Positions 23,421 to 35,990 of a stretch of DNA of 64,000 nucleotides are shown piece after piece. Location of the stretch: contig CM035233.1 of NCBI GenBank assembly GCA_020226215.1, positions 6,262,001 through 6,326,000 on the forward strand. Reading direction: 5' to 3'. Within the stretch, counting starts at the first letter, position 1. Every line of letters starts with the position of its first letter. A program made the translations under genes and the position numbers. Source of the stretch: Sindora glabra (lineage: Eukaryota; Streptophyta; Magnoliopsida; Fabales; Fabaceae). Below the pieces are notes generated by a model, which saw nothing but the letters and a program-made list of their open reading frames with translations, was not told the DNA's origin and ran no database searches.

Positions 23421-25005
23421 GATTTATCCATTTATATGGAGTTTCTAGTTAGTATTACTATTTTGGAATGAAATAGTAACGTATTTCTATTTGGATAACA
23501 AACAGTAACAAACTGTTATTTGATAGTTTGGTTATTAATTAGACTTGATTTATCCATTTATTTGATGTTTTTTGTTAGTATTACTGCTTTAGAATGAAAT
23601 AGTAATATATTATTATTTGGAGAATAAATAATAACATATTATTATTTAACAATTTAGTTATTAATTAAACTTAATTTTTTCATTTATTTGGGCTTTTTGG
23701 TTAGTATTATTCTTTTGAAATGAATATTAACATTCTCTTCTTTGGCGGTTTGATTATTAATTAGATTTAATTTATCTATTTATTTGGTATTTTTTATTAG
23801 TGTTACTATTTTGCAATAAAATAGTAACATTATCTTCTTTGATAATTTAGTTATTAATTAGATTTAATTTATCTATTTATTTAGGATTTTTGGATAGTAT
23901 TATTGTTTTGGAATAAAATAATAATTTGTTATTATTTAGAGAATAAATAGTAATATGTTATTATTTCATAATTTGATTATTAATTAGACTTAATTTATTT
24001 ATTTATTTGGGGCTTTTGTTTGGTGTTACTGTTTTGAAATGAAATAGTAATATATTACTATTTTGAAATAAAATAGTAACATGTTACTATTTAGAGAACA
24101 AATGGTAACATGCTATTATTTAGCATTTTTGTTGTTAATTAGATTTAATTTATCTATTTATTTAAGATTTTTTGTTAGTGTTACGATTTTGGAATGAAAT
24201 AATAATGTATTATTGTTTGGAGAACAAATAATAACATGTTATTATTTGACAATTTAGTTGTTAATTAGACTTGATTTTTCCATTTATTTGGACTTTTTGG
24301 TTAGTGTTACTACTTTGAAACAAAATAGTAACATCCTTTTCTTTGACAATTTAGTTATTAATTAGACTTAATTTATCCATTTATTTAGAATTTTTTATTG
24401 ACATTACTATTTTGCAATGAAATAGTAACATCCTCTTCTTTAATAATTTTGTTGTTGATTAGACTTAATTTATCTATTTATTTAAGATTTTTAGTAAATA
24501 GTAACATGTTATTATTGTTTGGAGAACAAACAGTAATATGTCATTATTTAATAATTTAATTATTAATTAGACTTAATTTATCTATTTATTTAGAGTTTTT
24601 AATTAGTGTTTATATTTTAGAATGAAATAGTAATATATTACTGTTTAGAGAACAAATAATAACATACTATTATTTAGCAATTTAATTATTAATTAAACTT
24701 GATTCTTCCATTTATTTAGGATTTTTAATGTTACTATTTTGGAATAAAATAGTAACATACTTTTCTTTGGTAATTTGGTTGTTAATTAGACTTGATTTAT
24801 CCATTTATTTGAGATTTTTTATTAGTGTTACTATTTTGAAATGAAACAGTAACATGTTACTATTTGGAGAACAAATAATAATATATTATTATTTGACAAT
24901 TTGATTATTAATTAGACTTAATTTATTCATTTATTTGAAATGAAAGGGTAACATATTACTATTTAGTCTACAAACAGTAATATATTATTCTTTAATAATT
25001 TTATT
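23421..25005. repeat. Hairpin-unit tandem array, right part
   Basis: About 14 units follow the 3' LTR. Long units (about 125 bp) carry two inverted pairs; short units (about 96 bp) lack the second pair and instead read like 'aacatcctcttctttgacaattt'. Long and short units are interspersed, not simply alternating. In long units ACTATTTGGAGAACAAATAGT forms a near-perfect hairpin. The first 98 bp duplicate the last 98 bp before the copia insertion (16415-16512) with only four differences, all transitions. Confidence 0.85.
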
Positions 25006-25986
25006 TGTTAAGAAGATTGTTATGATACTATTAGACATTAAAAGAGTTAGGGAGTAAAAGTTCAATATGAGATTCAAATGAATTTGAATTAACAAAAATG
25101 AAATCAAAGTTGAAAAAATAACAAGAAAATGAAGAAAAATTAAGAAAAGTCATTGAAAAATGTCTTTTTTTCACCAACTAGAGTGGGCAAAACGCCAGAG
25201 GAGTTTTACAAGTACGTAGATTTTGAAAAGTTACATGGAATAAAAAAAATTTGCTTAAAACAAACAACCGAGTACAAAGTTATAATCATTCAAAGTTTTG
25301 AGCTCAATTTTTACATTTCTGACTAGGTGAATCTTGACAAATCCAAATTTTCTTATTTTCTATCAAAAGATCATGAGAAAATGAATAAAAAGAAGTTGTT
25401 ATATGCAAAAATTAGTTAACTAATCATGAAGTTATGCTTTTTTGAAATTCCTGATTTATAATTGCATTCTTATGGTTAAAAAAGGATATTTTGAAAATAT
25501 AATGGTAATAATTTATAAAATCAGTACCTATTTGAAATAAAGATCAATGTTAACACATTTTTAAAAAGAAGTTCATGAAGCAATACAACGATACAACTTA
25601 TTGAATATTATATTGTGATTGTGATATTATTTTGATAAAATAGGAATTTTTTTTTTGAAATTTATAGAAAGTTGTAACTTTTTTAAAAAATATGTTAAAA
25701 GTCATTTTTTGATGATATGACATTTTTTATTCATGAAAATGTAAATTTTTACCTTTATGTAAGTAAATATAAAAATTTATTTTCTTATAAGTATATGTTG
25801 TTGTAAAATTATTCTTATAAAATTGTATATATTTAAAAGAATTTATTAGAAGAAATTAATTTTTCTTTATAAATCAAACATCGAAAAATGTTTTTTTATG
25901 CACAAAATAATAGAAAATTAATTCATTTTCTAGAAATATGTTTTTCTTTTCTAAAAATTCTATTTTCTCCTAAACTAAACAGACCC
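25006..25986. other. AT-rich DNA between the tandem array and the copia-like relic
   Basis: No gene was seen. The last 150 bp resemble the inverted form of the sequence just after 15029 (see the candidate TIR element). A stretch near 25200-25330 ('ttttgaaaagttacatgga...caaagttttgagctcaat') has a loose counterpart near 51230-51350. Confidence 0.4.
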
Positions 25987-25999
25987 TAAAAAAAATTTA

Positions 26000-26961
26000 A
26001 TAAAGGAAAAAGAGTACATTATTCCTTTAAAAAATAATTTGTCTTATTAAAAATCTTCCTAAAAAAATCCAATGGAACAAAATCATGGTCAAGAAAAAAT
26101 GAATATACTGTGAATTTAACTTCATTAGTTGAGAATATCATTGAAAATTTGAGTCAATATCTTTGCTAACAACTCAACTTGGGATTACTTGAACAAACTT
26201 CTTGTCATAATCAACTATGATAATCCTATCATTCCTCCTCTGCATTATTCCTCTAATTGAGTTTTTACAAATAGTATTATCTTTATATAGATTTTGTTGG
26301 AATTTCTTTCTTAAATTTAATAGCATATATCAAGATGCATAATACAAGTACATCATTATATGTAAAAAAATAGTGATATAAAATCAAACTTTGTGTGAAT
26401 TAAACATTCTACATCTATATAACTAAATAGTTGTAACTTAAAATTCATGCAAATAATATAATCTTATATTAATTGTTCTACAAAAATATAAAAAATATAT
26501 GTCTAGTGTTATTCCAATATCTTTTGGTTGGAAAAGAACTATATTTTACTAATAAGCTTTTTGAAAAGTTATATCAAGACATATTTGATTAGTAAGAAAC
26601 ATTGATGCATCAATTACAACAAGATATAGTACTTCATGACCATGAGATATTTCATTATTATTTGGAGTTCAAAGTGAATCCACATTAGTACTAAATGATT
26701 TAACAATCATTGAGACATTCAATGGATGTAATTTATCTATATAAAAAGACCTTTCCATTTTAATTTATGAATAAATATTCTATTATTAAAATATTTGATT
26801 AATAATCCAAGATAAAACATAATTTTTAAAAATCTTTCATTTTAAACTTCCCCTTTTAAATAATTTGTTGCATTTGAAAGTTCTTCATGAGTTTCAATAA
26901 TTTTCATAGTATCAACATATGCAACTATAATAATTTACGTTCGGATAACAATACAAGAAAT

Positions 26962-27002
<41 letters not shown>

Positions 27003-30000
27003 CAAATGATCACTAGGACAATTGTAACACATTTGTCCTGAATACATACAAAGATCTTTGTAATTAATTGAATGTATTTCTAAAAAATTCAAACTACATG
27101 CTTCAAGAATTTGAAATCCTTTGAGAATTACAATATTATTCTCAATGATCACATATTGCTAGAAAAATTATATTCACTATATAAAAATAAATATTTCTCA
27201 TGTCTAATGACAATCTTCGCAAAAACCTTTATATTAAAATCATGCTTTCTCTTCGCAACTAAACTTTTCTTATTGCCTTGGTACAATTATACATTTGTTT
27301 TTTACTAACTTTACACTTTTAGGGTATTTCATTAGCTTAATGCCTTCTAAATGTTTTCTTTACTTTACAACTAAGTTCTTTGGTGATTATAATATTATTC
27401 TCAAATATCAGATGTTGCTAGAAGAATTATATTCACCATATAAAAAAAAATATTTCTCATACGCAATGACAATCTTTGTAAAAACCTTTATATTAAAAAT
27501 CATACTTTCTCTGTGCAATTAAAATTTTCTTATTACCTTGGTACAATTATACATTTGATTTTTATTAACTTTACACCTTTAGGCTATTTCATTAGCTTAA
27601 TAACTTCTAAATGTTTTCTTTACTTTACAAGTAAATTCAAACTTTACAATTCTATTTGAATTACATCTTTTCTCTTTGGCTAATAAATATCATCATTCTA
27701 TAAACTTAAGAGTCTCATTGATCATTATTTTACATAATTTTTTAGTGCTACATTGTATATAGGAGTAAACATTGTCGATAATTATTTTCCTTTTGATTTC
27801 ATCTTTCTCATTGGATACATAATCAATTGAAACCCATTTATTTCATAAATTTCAAGTACTTGAGAAAGTTTATTGTTATGTCTTAAATCTATCAAAGAGT
27901 ATTTGATTCCTCAATAAGGTCATTTTATTTATTTGTTCATTCCTTATTTTGAGAATATTTATATTTTGAACCAATAGGCTTATCATGCTTCAAGCATGTT
28001 CAAAATTCAACTATGTTTTGAAAAATAGATTGTTGTACTTAAGCATCAATATAAATAAAAGCATTTGAAATTGACATGTTATATTTATTCATTCTTTTTT
28101 GGTTAATAATATATTTGGCAATTTTCTATACTTTATAAATCAATCATCTTGTGAACTTCTAGTTCATATAATTTTATGTAAGGATCAAAATGATTATATA
28201 TTATATTTATTTCTATAATTGCATATTTTCTTCCTTGATTCTGGAAATATAGTTTCACATATGAATTTATTTTCTTTGTCATTTTTCAAAATCATCTATA
28301 TGCATTGTGGTGGAGTAAAACTATATTTGATATTAAAAAACTTTCTATATGTAAAACCTTTTATCTTTTAACCAAACCTATAGGAACTATTAATTTTTTT
28401 TAGCTTGATATGTAAGTATTGCAACGTATAAAGTTGCATATCCCTTAAAACGATAAAGGCAATTCTATTTTCTTGAACAATGACATGACTAATAACTTAT
28501 ATATGAACATACTTCAGGATGCTTAATGATTATTTCCATTAGAAAATGATAATCCTTAAAGGTTTAGGTATAAATATACTAGTATTATTAAGACATATTA
28601 TCTTAATTGCATAATTAAGAAATTACACTCAAAATCAAATTATTTAAGCTAGTAATCTTGCAAACATTAGGTTATGGATTGATAATAAATCGATATGTGA
28701 CTAAAATACTCAAATAGGGCACGTAATGGATAAATCAACATATATTACTTAGTATTCATTCCAAAAATTACTAGGAATTCAATCTTAAATTTAGCTAACA
28801 ATGAACCATAATGCTTATAAACAAATTGCCTTAAGAATAAGTAGTATATAAAATCAAATTGAAAAATCTTCTAGTTTTTCAATAAATAACCTTGTAAATT
28901 TTCAATGACTTTTTGCATCATTATTAATCTAAGATGACCTACCCGATTATGTCATATAATAAAAATATTTTGGTTAGTGAACTTGTAGTTCACATTTTTT
29001 TCAATTAAATTTGTATGTGTATATTATATATTAAAAGAAAATTATAGTAATTTTTCCAATACATTTTTCAATTAAATTTGTATGTGTATAATATAAAGAT
29101 ATTCAATATCTTTTTTTCTCAATGCAGTATCTATTTCTTCATATGTCTCTAAAACTTAGTCAATATCTTTAAGATATAATTGACAGTAATGCATTTATAT
29201 ACATTGTGTTTCTCTTGATAAAATTATATTATCTACCCAGGAGTCTTCAATCAACTTTTTAATAATAAATATTATATTAACATAATTTTTACCAATCATT
29301 AATTAGGCAAATTGTTTTTTATTTTTAAGAATAGTGTGTATTATTGCACTATTTATAAGATATAAATATTTAGTATTGATTCAATAGAAAACAAATTAGC
29401 CACTTTCACTATCAATCAAATTGTTAAATTTTTCTTTAGGATATACAAAGAAATTTGTCAAATTGAAATGTGTTCTATCATATGAATCATAATTAGGAGA
29501 GTCATTCTCATCAACAAAGTTAACCTCTCATGACACCCTAGTAGCATAGACTTTTAGAACATTCAATGGCCTTTCACATTACATTGATAATCTATGCTTT
29601 CAAAACTTTTTAAGTTTTATTATATAGGCTTTTTTATTATATTTTCTAACTTCAAGTGGTAAAAATTAATTTTGTAATCATTTATATTATTCTTATAACC
29701 ACTATAATTGCATAAATCAATTTTTACCTTTCCCCATACATGATTATAACTATAATCTTGTCTACATCTAAAATTTTTATTCATCAAAGTATTAACTTCT
29801 GGGAATGTAATAAAACTAGGTAGATAAATTTCATACTTTTTCATTAAAAATTCAAAAGTTTGTTTAGCCACTAGAAGGCTCATATCAGTCACTTTAGAAA
29901 ATGTAATGAAACTAATTGCATAGGTTTCATATTTCTCATAAAAAAATTTCAATAATTGATGTATTTACTTTAGGAAATGGAATGTAATAAATTGGAAAAG

Positions 30001-30160
30001 TTTCATATTTAAGGAGGAAGAAAGAAACAATAATAATAGATGAGATTTTATTTCATCAATTATGTTCTTCTCTTTTTAAATTAATTCAAAAGAGAAGAGA
30101 ATCTTTTAATTTTTAAAATACTTTATTTTCAATCTTTCGATAATTCTTACATCAAATATT
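26000..30160 (-). mobile_element. Decayed Ty1/copia-like element, copy A, no LTRs seen
   Basis: Read on the minus strand this is a gag-pol relic full of stops and frameshifts. The gag part is an open frame at 29952-29620 with FEFLMKKYEIYLPSF and ITFPEVN, the pre-zinc-knuckle region of one copia group. It is followed by a damaged zinc knuckle (CNVKGH, about 29570) and then VNFVDENDSPNYDSYD (about 29520-29470), the usual gag-protease junction. Further on, FDPYIKLYELEVHKMID (about 28190-28140) matches the conserved block after integrase. The order fits a minus-strand element. Copy B at 37824-47042 is collinear with it. The 3' end of coding lies near 26150; LTRs are missing or unrecognisable. Confidence 0.75.
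26965..26998. repeat. (AT)n microsatellite
   Basis: An uninterrupted run of about 17 AT units lies within the copy A relic. Confidence 0.95.
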
Positions 30161-31235
30161 AAAAAGGTTCCTTACTTCTGTACAGATGACCTTCACTGCA
30201 AGATAAAATCAACTAATTTTTATTACTAAGTATAGTCTTTTTATAAGTTCACATAATTTGAATTCATAACTAAATAAAAATATTTAGTCTAAAATTAAGA
30301 ACAAGATAGAGTAAATTGAAACTAAATAAATGAAAACTTTTACAACTTATTTTACTTTTCCTTTATTATTTGCAAATCATATTTGAAGAAGAATTTGATC
30401 TAAAGAGACTTCTTTTAATGAATTTCTAATCAATGTAGAAAATAAACATATAATGTTAATATAAAGCAATAAATTTTATTTAAGAAAATTTGGACTAAAA
30501 AAATAAAATAGCTATGTTATCTATAAAGTAATATGCATAAAAAAAAGAAAATAGATCTAGAAATTAACTTTATTATATAAAAAAAGCCCATAAAATAAAA
30601 AAAATAATATTTTATCTTAATTTAAAATATTTTTATAAAAATAATGAAATATGTAATTGATTCTTATTTTCATTTAAAAAATTTGGCTTATTTTTTAAGA
30701 TATATTAGTTAAAAAAATCAAGATTAACTAACTTTCAATTGATATATATATATTTAATTTAAAATATAACAACTAGAATTCAATATAAATATATTAGGAA
30801 AATTAAATAAATAAATTTTATGTAATTTTAAAATATTCTTATTAAAAATATATAATATTTGATAAATTAATATGATTAATACTTTCTATGTACTCGCTAA
30901 ATTAAAAATGAAATTTGATTTTAATTTTGAAATATTTTTTTAAAAATGGTAAAATATGGATTGAATTCATATTCCTAAATAAAATATTTGAATTATTTTT
31001 TGACATATTTTAATAAAAAATAAATTGGTACTTTGTATATTATATATTTGACAAAATCCTAATTGATTATACTATATTATATATAATATTTAAAATTTGA
31101 TATAAAAATATTAATAGTATATATAAAAGAGAATGATATATGAATAGTAAAGTAATAAGAGTTTAAAAAATATGTTAAAAAAATGAAATTGGGTGTATGG
31201 GTTGTAAAATAATAAGAGTAAGAAAGGAAAATAAG
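30161..31235. other. AT-rich intergenic DNA
   Basis: No gene was recognised. The sequence is dominated by A/T homopolymers and loosely repeated phrases such as 'aaatatttttataaaaataatgaaatatg' variants near 30620, 30930 and 32085, which suggest old repeats on both sides of the hAT-like element. Confidence 0.45.
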
Positions 31236-31243
31236 CATGAAGT

Positions 31244-32016
31244 TAGGGGTGCAAATGGACCAAGTAGCCTATTAAGGGGTTATGGCTTGGCCTAATTTAG
31301 GCTTGGCCCAGTTCAACCTATTTAGTTAAATGAACCAGACTAAGACTAATATAATTTTTTTTAATTAAATAGGCCTGACCTTTTTATTTTAAGTTTAACC
31401 TACAAGTCTACTAGGTCGACCTATTTAATATTTTTTTATTTAAATTTATTTACTATAAAAGTAATGATATATAAGCTTTTTTTTAAAGCTCATTAAATAT
31501 TTTTTCTAGTTACTTATGTAATCTCTAAAAAAATATTTTATTTTGAATGTTTGTTGCATAATTTATAGTGATTGAATTTGCCTTTGTTGTTAACTTTTGA
31601 TATTATGACAATTTGATGTTATTTTACTTTTAATTAAATATTGAATATTTAAATTAATAATTTTGTATTATGAGTATATCGATTTATTTCTTTATTAATT
31701 AATTCTTATATAAAATTTTATATTAATTTTAGTATTATTATGTATATATTAAGAATATATTGCCATAAGCTTATATAGGTCATTGGCTTATTTAAGACCT
31801 TTTAAGCCTTAAGGTATTAGCCTATTTAAAAGCCTATATTTAAAAATAGACTTTTAAATAGACTAATAGGTCAGGATAGACTTTTAAAATAAGTCATGCC
31901 GAGCAAAAATAAAGTTTTATATGGGTTAATAGGTCAGGTTCAAGCCAATATTTTATAATGCAAGTTCAATCTATTTAAGGTAAAATCTAACTTAACTTAA
32001 TCTATTTGCACCCTTA
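31244..32016. mobile_element. Non-autonomous hAT-like element, 773 bp
   Basis: The left end is TAGGGGTGCAAATGGACCAAGT and the right end, inverted, is TAAGGGTGCAAATAGATTAAGT, a 22-bp inverted repeat with four differences, all transitions. The flanks carry an 8-bp target duplication with one change: CATGAAGT (31236-31243) and CTTGAAGT (32017-32024). Terminal TA(A/G)GGGTG and 8 bp are typical of hAT. No transposase frame is present. Confidence 0.75.
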
Positions 32017-32507
32017 CTTGAAGTTAAACTTTAATGTTTGAGAAAATACTCACAAAATTAACAAAAAGAAATGTGATTGGAAATATAAAATATTTTAATT
32101 AAAATAATGAAATATTAATTAATTCATATTTTAAAGTTTTGACTCATTTTTAAAATATATTAGTTAAAAATAAATTAATTTTAAAAAATATTAATTAACG
32201 CATATTTATTTTGAAATATAAAATTAAGTAGTTAATATAAAAATATTAATAAAATTTAATGAATAATTTTAGTTTTAATTTTTAAATAAGAAATAATAAT
32301 TTGAAAATTTAAAAAACGAAAAAAAAAAGGAAAGTGATGCGAGAATTGGTGGGAAATGGAACAATTGAAAATGCCGCGTGTAAAAGAGTTGCGCAGGCCA
32401 CTAGGCAGTGGATGGATAAATATTTTCAACCCCCTCTAAAACTAAGATTAATTGCAGCTAATTCCTTCTGATTTTAGAAAAATTCACTTCATTTTCCTGA
32501 CTTTTAA

Positions 32508-32893
32508 TAGGAGTGTCAAATTTTGACATGACACGATAACACGAACTCAACATGTTTATTTGGGTTTAGGTTAACATGCCAATCCATTTAAAAATTTTTA
32601 TTAAAATTTTAATAATTTTATTTAAGAAATAAATAATATTTTAATTATAAATAGATATATATAATAAATATATAAAATTATTAATTTAATAAAATAATAA
32701 ATTAAAATAATATTTTATTAATAATTAAAAATATTTTTATAAAAAATAAAAAATAATTAAATTTAATAAATAATTTTATGATATATATTTTATTATTTAT
32801 AATTATTAAATAAATTAAACAAATAATTTATAAGTCAACATAAATAATACGAATAATAAATAGATTGATCAAATGACACGAATAGACACCCTA
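32508..32893. mobile_element. Non-autonomous hAT-like element, 386 bp
   Basis: The left end is TAGGAGTGTCAAA and the right end, inverted, is TTAGGGTGTCTA. The flanking 8-mers are ACTTTTAA (32500-32507) and ATTTTTAG (32894-32901), six of eight identical. Both subterminal regions contain GACACGA. There is no coding frame. The short termini and imperfect duplication make this less certain than the element at 31244. Confidence 0.5.
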
Positions 32894-33123
32894 ATTTTTA
32901 GCATGATAATTGTGCGCGGCACCCTAGTCGTGAAGTTCTTGTTCGAAAAGTGTGATTCCATTTGTTTTAAGTAATTATGAGATGATAGGAAGGTTGTGAT
33001 CGACTTTTTATAACCATTTTACACTCATTTTAAGGTTGAAATTCCTCTGTTCCCTTAAATGAAATATTTGTTATAATTAAAATAGTAAAATTTTGTATTT
33101 TGCCCTAAAGAGGTCAAATATAT

Positions 33124-33296
33124 GGTGCTTGCTATGGTGCTCTTAGGGGTTTGGTACCCGGGGTGGTGTAGCAAAATACAAGCCACTGGATGAGATTACA
33201 AAAGTCTTAGCATTGACTTAATAATCTCATCCAATGGCCTGTATTTTGCCACACCACCCCGGGTACCAAACCCCTAGGGGTACCTTAGAATTCACC
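33124..33296. mobile_element. Foldback MITE with 9-bp target duplication, Mutator-like
   Basis: A perfect 9-bp direct repeat, CAAATATAT, flanks the element (33115-33123 and 33297-33305). Nearly the whole 173 bp is one inverted repeat: the arm GGGGTTTGGTACCCGGGGTG is perfectly mirrored, and TGGATGAGATTA near the loop is also mirrored. The outer ends are GGTGCTTGCTATGG and, inverted, GGTGAATTCTAAGG. A 9-bp duplication with ends starting in G fits Mutator-like elements. Its high GC content and little-damaged arms suggest a rather recent insertion. Confidence 0.88.
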
Positions 33297-33637
33297 CAAA
33301 TATATTCTTATAATTTCTAATTTCTATTTATTTTTTACTCATTAAAAGAAATTATTATTTAAAAATTATAAAAATTTGCATCTATAAAATATTATTTAAA
33401 ATAATTAATTGAAATTATTATTGTAAAAATAAATCATAATTAATTAAAATATTATTATGCAAGAATTATTATCATAAATTATCACTTAAAAATTGCAGGT
33501 AATCTTTTAAATAATTGAAGAAACTTATCTATAGGAAAAAAATTTTAGATTTGTGCATAAATTAAGTTGTATCTAAAAATAAAATAAAGATAACTCAATA
33601 AAAATATAAAAATAGATTTTTACATCACTTAAATTTT

Positions 33638-34080
33638 AAATTTATCAAAAAATAAAAATAGTTGAAGAGAAAATTAAGAGGAAAAAAAAAAGAAGGAAGG
33701 TGCTTGTTGTTTTTCTGCTGTCTTCTTCATAAGGAGTAAATACCATATTCAAGCAAAATAAGCACCCATTAACAATTACAAATGTAAATGGCAGATCTCA
33801 AATTTCTCAAAAAAATAAAAATAAAAATAATTAAAGAGAAAATTAAAATAAATAAAAAGAAGGTGCTTGTTGTTGTTTTATTGTCTTTAGCAAAAGGAGT
33901 AGATATTAGATTCAAGCAAAATGATTATCCATTAACAATTACAAATATAAATGATAGATCTCAAATTTATCAAAAGATTAAAAATAATTGAAGAGAAAAT
34001 TAAAAGAAGAAAGAAGGTGCTTATTATTGTTCTACTATCTTCGTGGTGACGAGTAGATACGAGATTCAAGCATTTAGAAG
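33638..34080. repeat. Tandem repeat of about 165 bp, nearly three copies
   Basis: The motif order 'gaaggtgcttgttgtt', 'gtagatattagattcaagca', 'ccattaacaattacaaat' and 'agatctcaaattt' recurs starting near 33697, 33858 and 34012. The third copy is cut short at about 34075. Short open frames inside are by-products of the repeat. Confidence 0.8.
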
Positions 34081-35284
34081 ATCAAATTCTCATGAGATCT
34101 TAACCTAGAAGTGGTTTCGACAAATAGTATTTTTAAAGAAATAAAATATTGAAAAATGAATATGATAAAAAAATTATAATCTAGAAACGTATAATCAAAA
34201 TTGGAAAAAGAAAACTTCAAATCTACTCAAAAATTGTATGAAAATAATTTCATTTACAAAAAAAAAAAAATCATACTTTCTCGAAAGAAATCACTAAACC
34301 AACAAAATGAAAATAAAGAAAGAAAGATCATCCAAAATAAATGGCTTACCATCAGCCAAATAGCAATAACACTCTGTTGCCATCTTTTAAGAAAGAAAAG
34401 ACCAGTCTGCACGGCAGAAGCAATCATGGAAAATTGCAGAGATGGAAAAAGAAGGAAAAAAGATGAAGGGTCTTTGGAGGAAATGAAATGGGTTTCCTAA
34501 CAATGTTTTAACTGAAGGGTAAATTTATCTTTTAAACTTTATTGTTAACATCATCCAAATTTGCTAGATAGAAGGGAGTTGAGGTGAATTTCTCAAAAAT
34601 TGGAAGCAATAGTGTGTAATTAGCTCTAACTGTAGGAGAAATCAAATAATCTGCTTTCAGTAAATAAACAAAATATCTTTAAATTTCAATTCAATAACTT
34701 TGCTACTATTCAATCTTAGCATAAATTAATATAGTAACTTTGATCAAGGACAACAATGAGAGGAGTAAAAATAGATCCACCTTCTTTTACCTTATATTTT
34801 ATTATTAAAGATAAAATATTATCTTAATTCTATATTTTATAATCAAAGATAAAATTCATCCTATTCTAATATTCCACATAAACAATACAGCTTTACGGGG
34901 ATTTGTTGAAAATAAGAAAAAATGAAATAAATGAAGAAAAATGCAAATATTAAAATTAAATGTTACAAATTCATATGTAATTATTATACAATCTCAAACA
35001 CTAATAAATAAGGAAGAAAGAGAAAAAAATATAAATTTAAATATTATAAATCATAAATAATTAATAGAACATTATAATACAAGTCTAAAATCATATATAA
35101 TTTATTTAAATAATTTAAAAGTTAAAAAATTTGATATATAATGAATAATTTATTATTATTTTTTACCTTAATTGTCTTAAATGAAATCTTAATTTTTTAA
35201 TTTTTAAATAATTAAATTATTAAAATAGATAAAATTATTATGTGTATATGTGTATTAATGTATAAGGTAAAAATAAAAGAAAAA
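34081..35284. other. AT-rich intergenic DNA
   Basis: No gene is supported. A 99-residue open frame (34201-34500) starts with TTG, is Lys-rich and low-complexity, and matches no family I know. Confidence 0.45.
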
Positions 35285-35990
35285 AATTACATTTTATCCA
35301 CTTATAATTTTGCTAATTTTTACTAAACTTAGTCATGTATTCAATCATTACAATTCACTCACATGTATTATTTATTGTTAATATTTTACCAATCTAATTT
35401 TTTTCTATATTTTATAGAAAGTGAGTTAAGTAAATTTGAAGAAAATTGCAAAGTAATAAATAATATTTTTTTCATATTTATATGAAATGATATTCAAAAT
35501 TTTCTATTAGTATTAAAAATATATATAAGTTCTATCTCCTTAATTTAAATCTACAAATTATATGTCATTGTTATATATTTTACAAAATTATCAATAACAA
35601 AATATATAAATTTTGATATTTACAAATGTAAAAAATCCTACTTTTTAACTTATGCTATGTATTGAAATAGATTTTTTTTTCTCATTTAAGGCGCGTTATT
35701 GAAACTAAGAAACAAGAGTAATATATCTTAGTCCTTATAGAGAAATTTTGACATCAATTCACATAAATATAAAAAAAATTATACTTTACTTACATATAAT
35801 TTTATCTAATTTCACTTAACATACTTGTCATAGAATTTTTTATCAAAAATTAGATGAAAAAATTTTTAAGTGGGCAAAGTGTAAATAATAAAAAGTACAT
35901 GTAGATAAATTGCAATGCTTCAAAACTCATATAAATTAAGTGAAAATTAACAAAATTACAAGTAGGTAAAATATAAAATTTTCAAAATAT
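35285..35990. mobile_element. Element with long terminal inverted repeats, about 0.7 kb
   Basis: The left arm (ATTTTATCCACTTATAATTT onward) is mirrored by the right arm ending 'ttacaagtaggtaaaatataaaattttc'. The match extends inward about 200 bp, including 'agtgagttaagtaaattt' on the left and its inverted counterpart near 35800-35820. No coding frame is present. It resembles the foldback elements at 2938, 6121 and 48007 in arm style. Confidence 0.6.

Larger units (their letters stand above)
15029..25986. mobile_element. Candidate large TIR element enclosing the tandem array
   Basis: The left edge reads GGTTTGTTTGTTTGGAGG then GGAAAATAG. The right edge, inverted, reads GGGTCTGTTTAGTTTAGG then AGAAAATAG. 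TAA lies outside both edges (15026-15028 and 25987-25989). The match covers about 27 bp with several mismatches. If real, the tandem array and the nested copia element lie inside one very old, non-autonomous element. The termini are only moderately similar and no transposase remnant was recognised, so this is tentative. Confidence 0.35.

Noticed and set aside
15912..25005. CRISPR-like or centromeric satellite reading of the tandem array
   Set aside because: The genome is a plant, units are contiguous and diverged without unique spacers, and the array is short, so neither a CRISPR array nor a centromere is supported.
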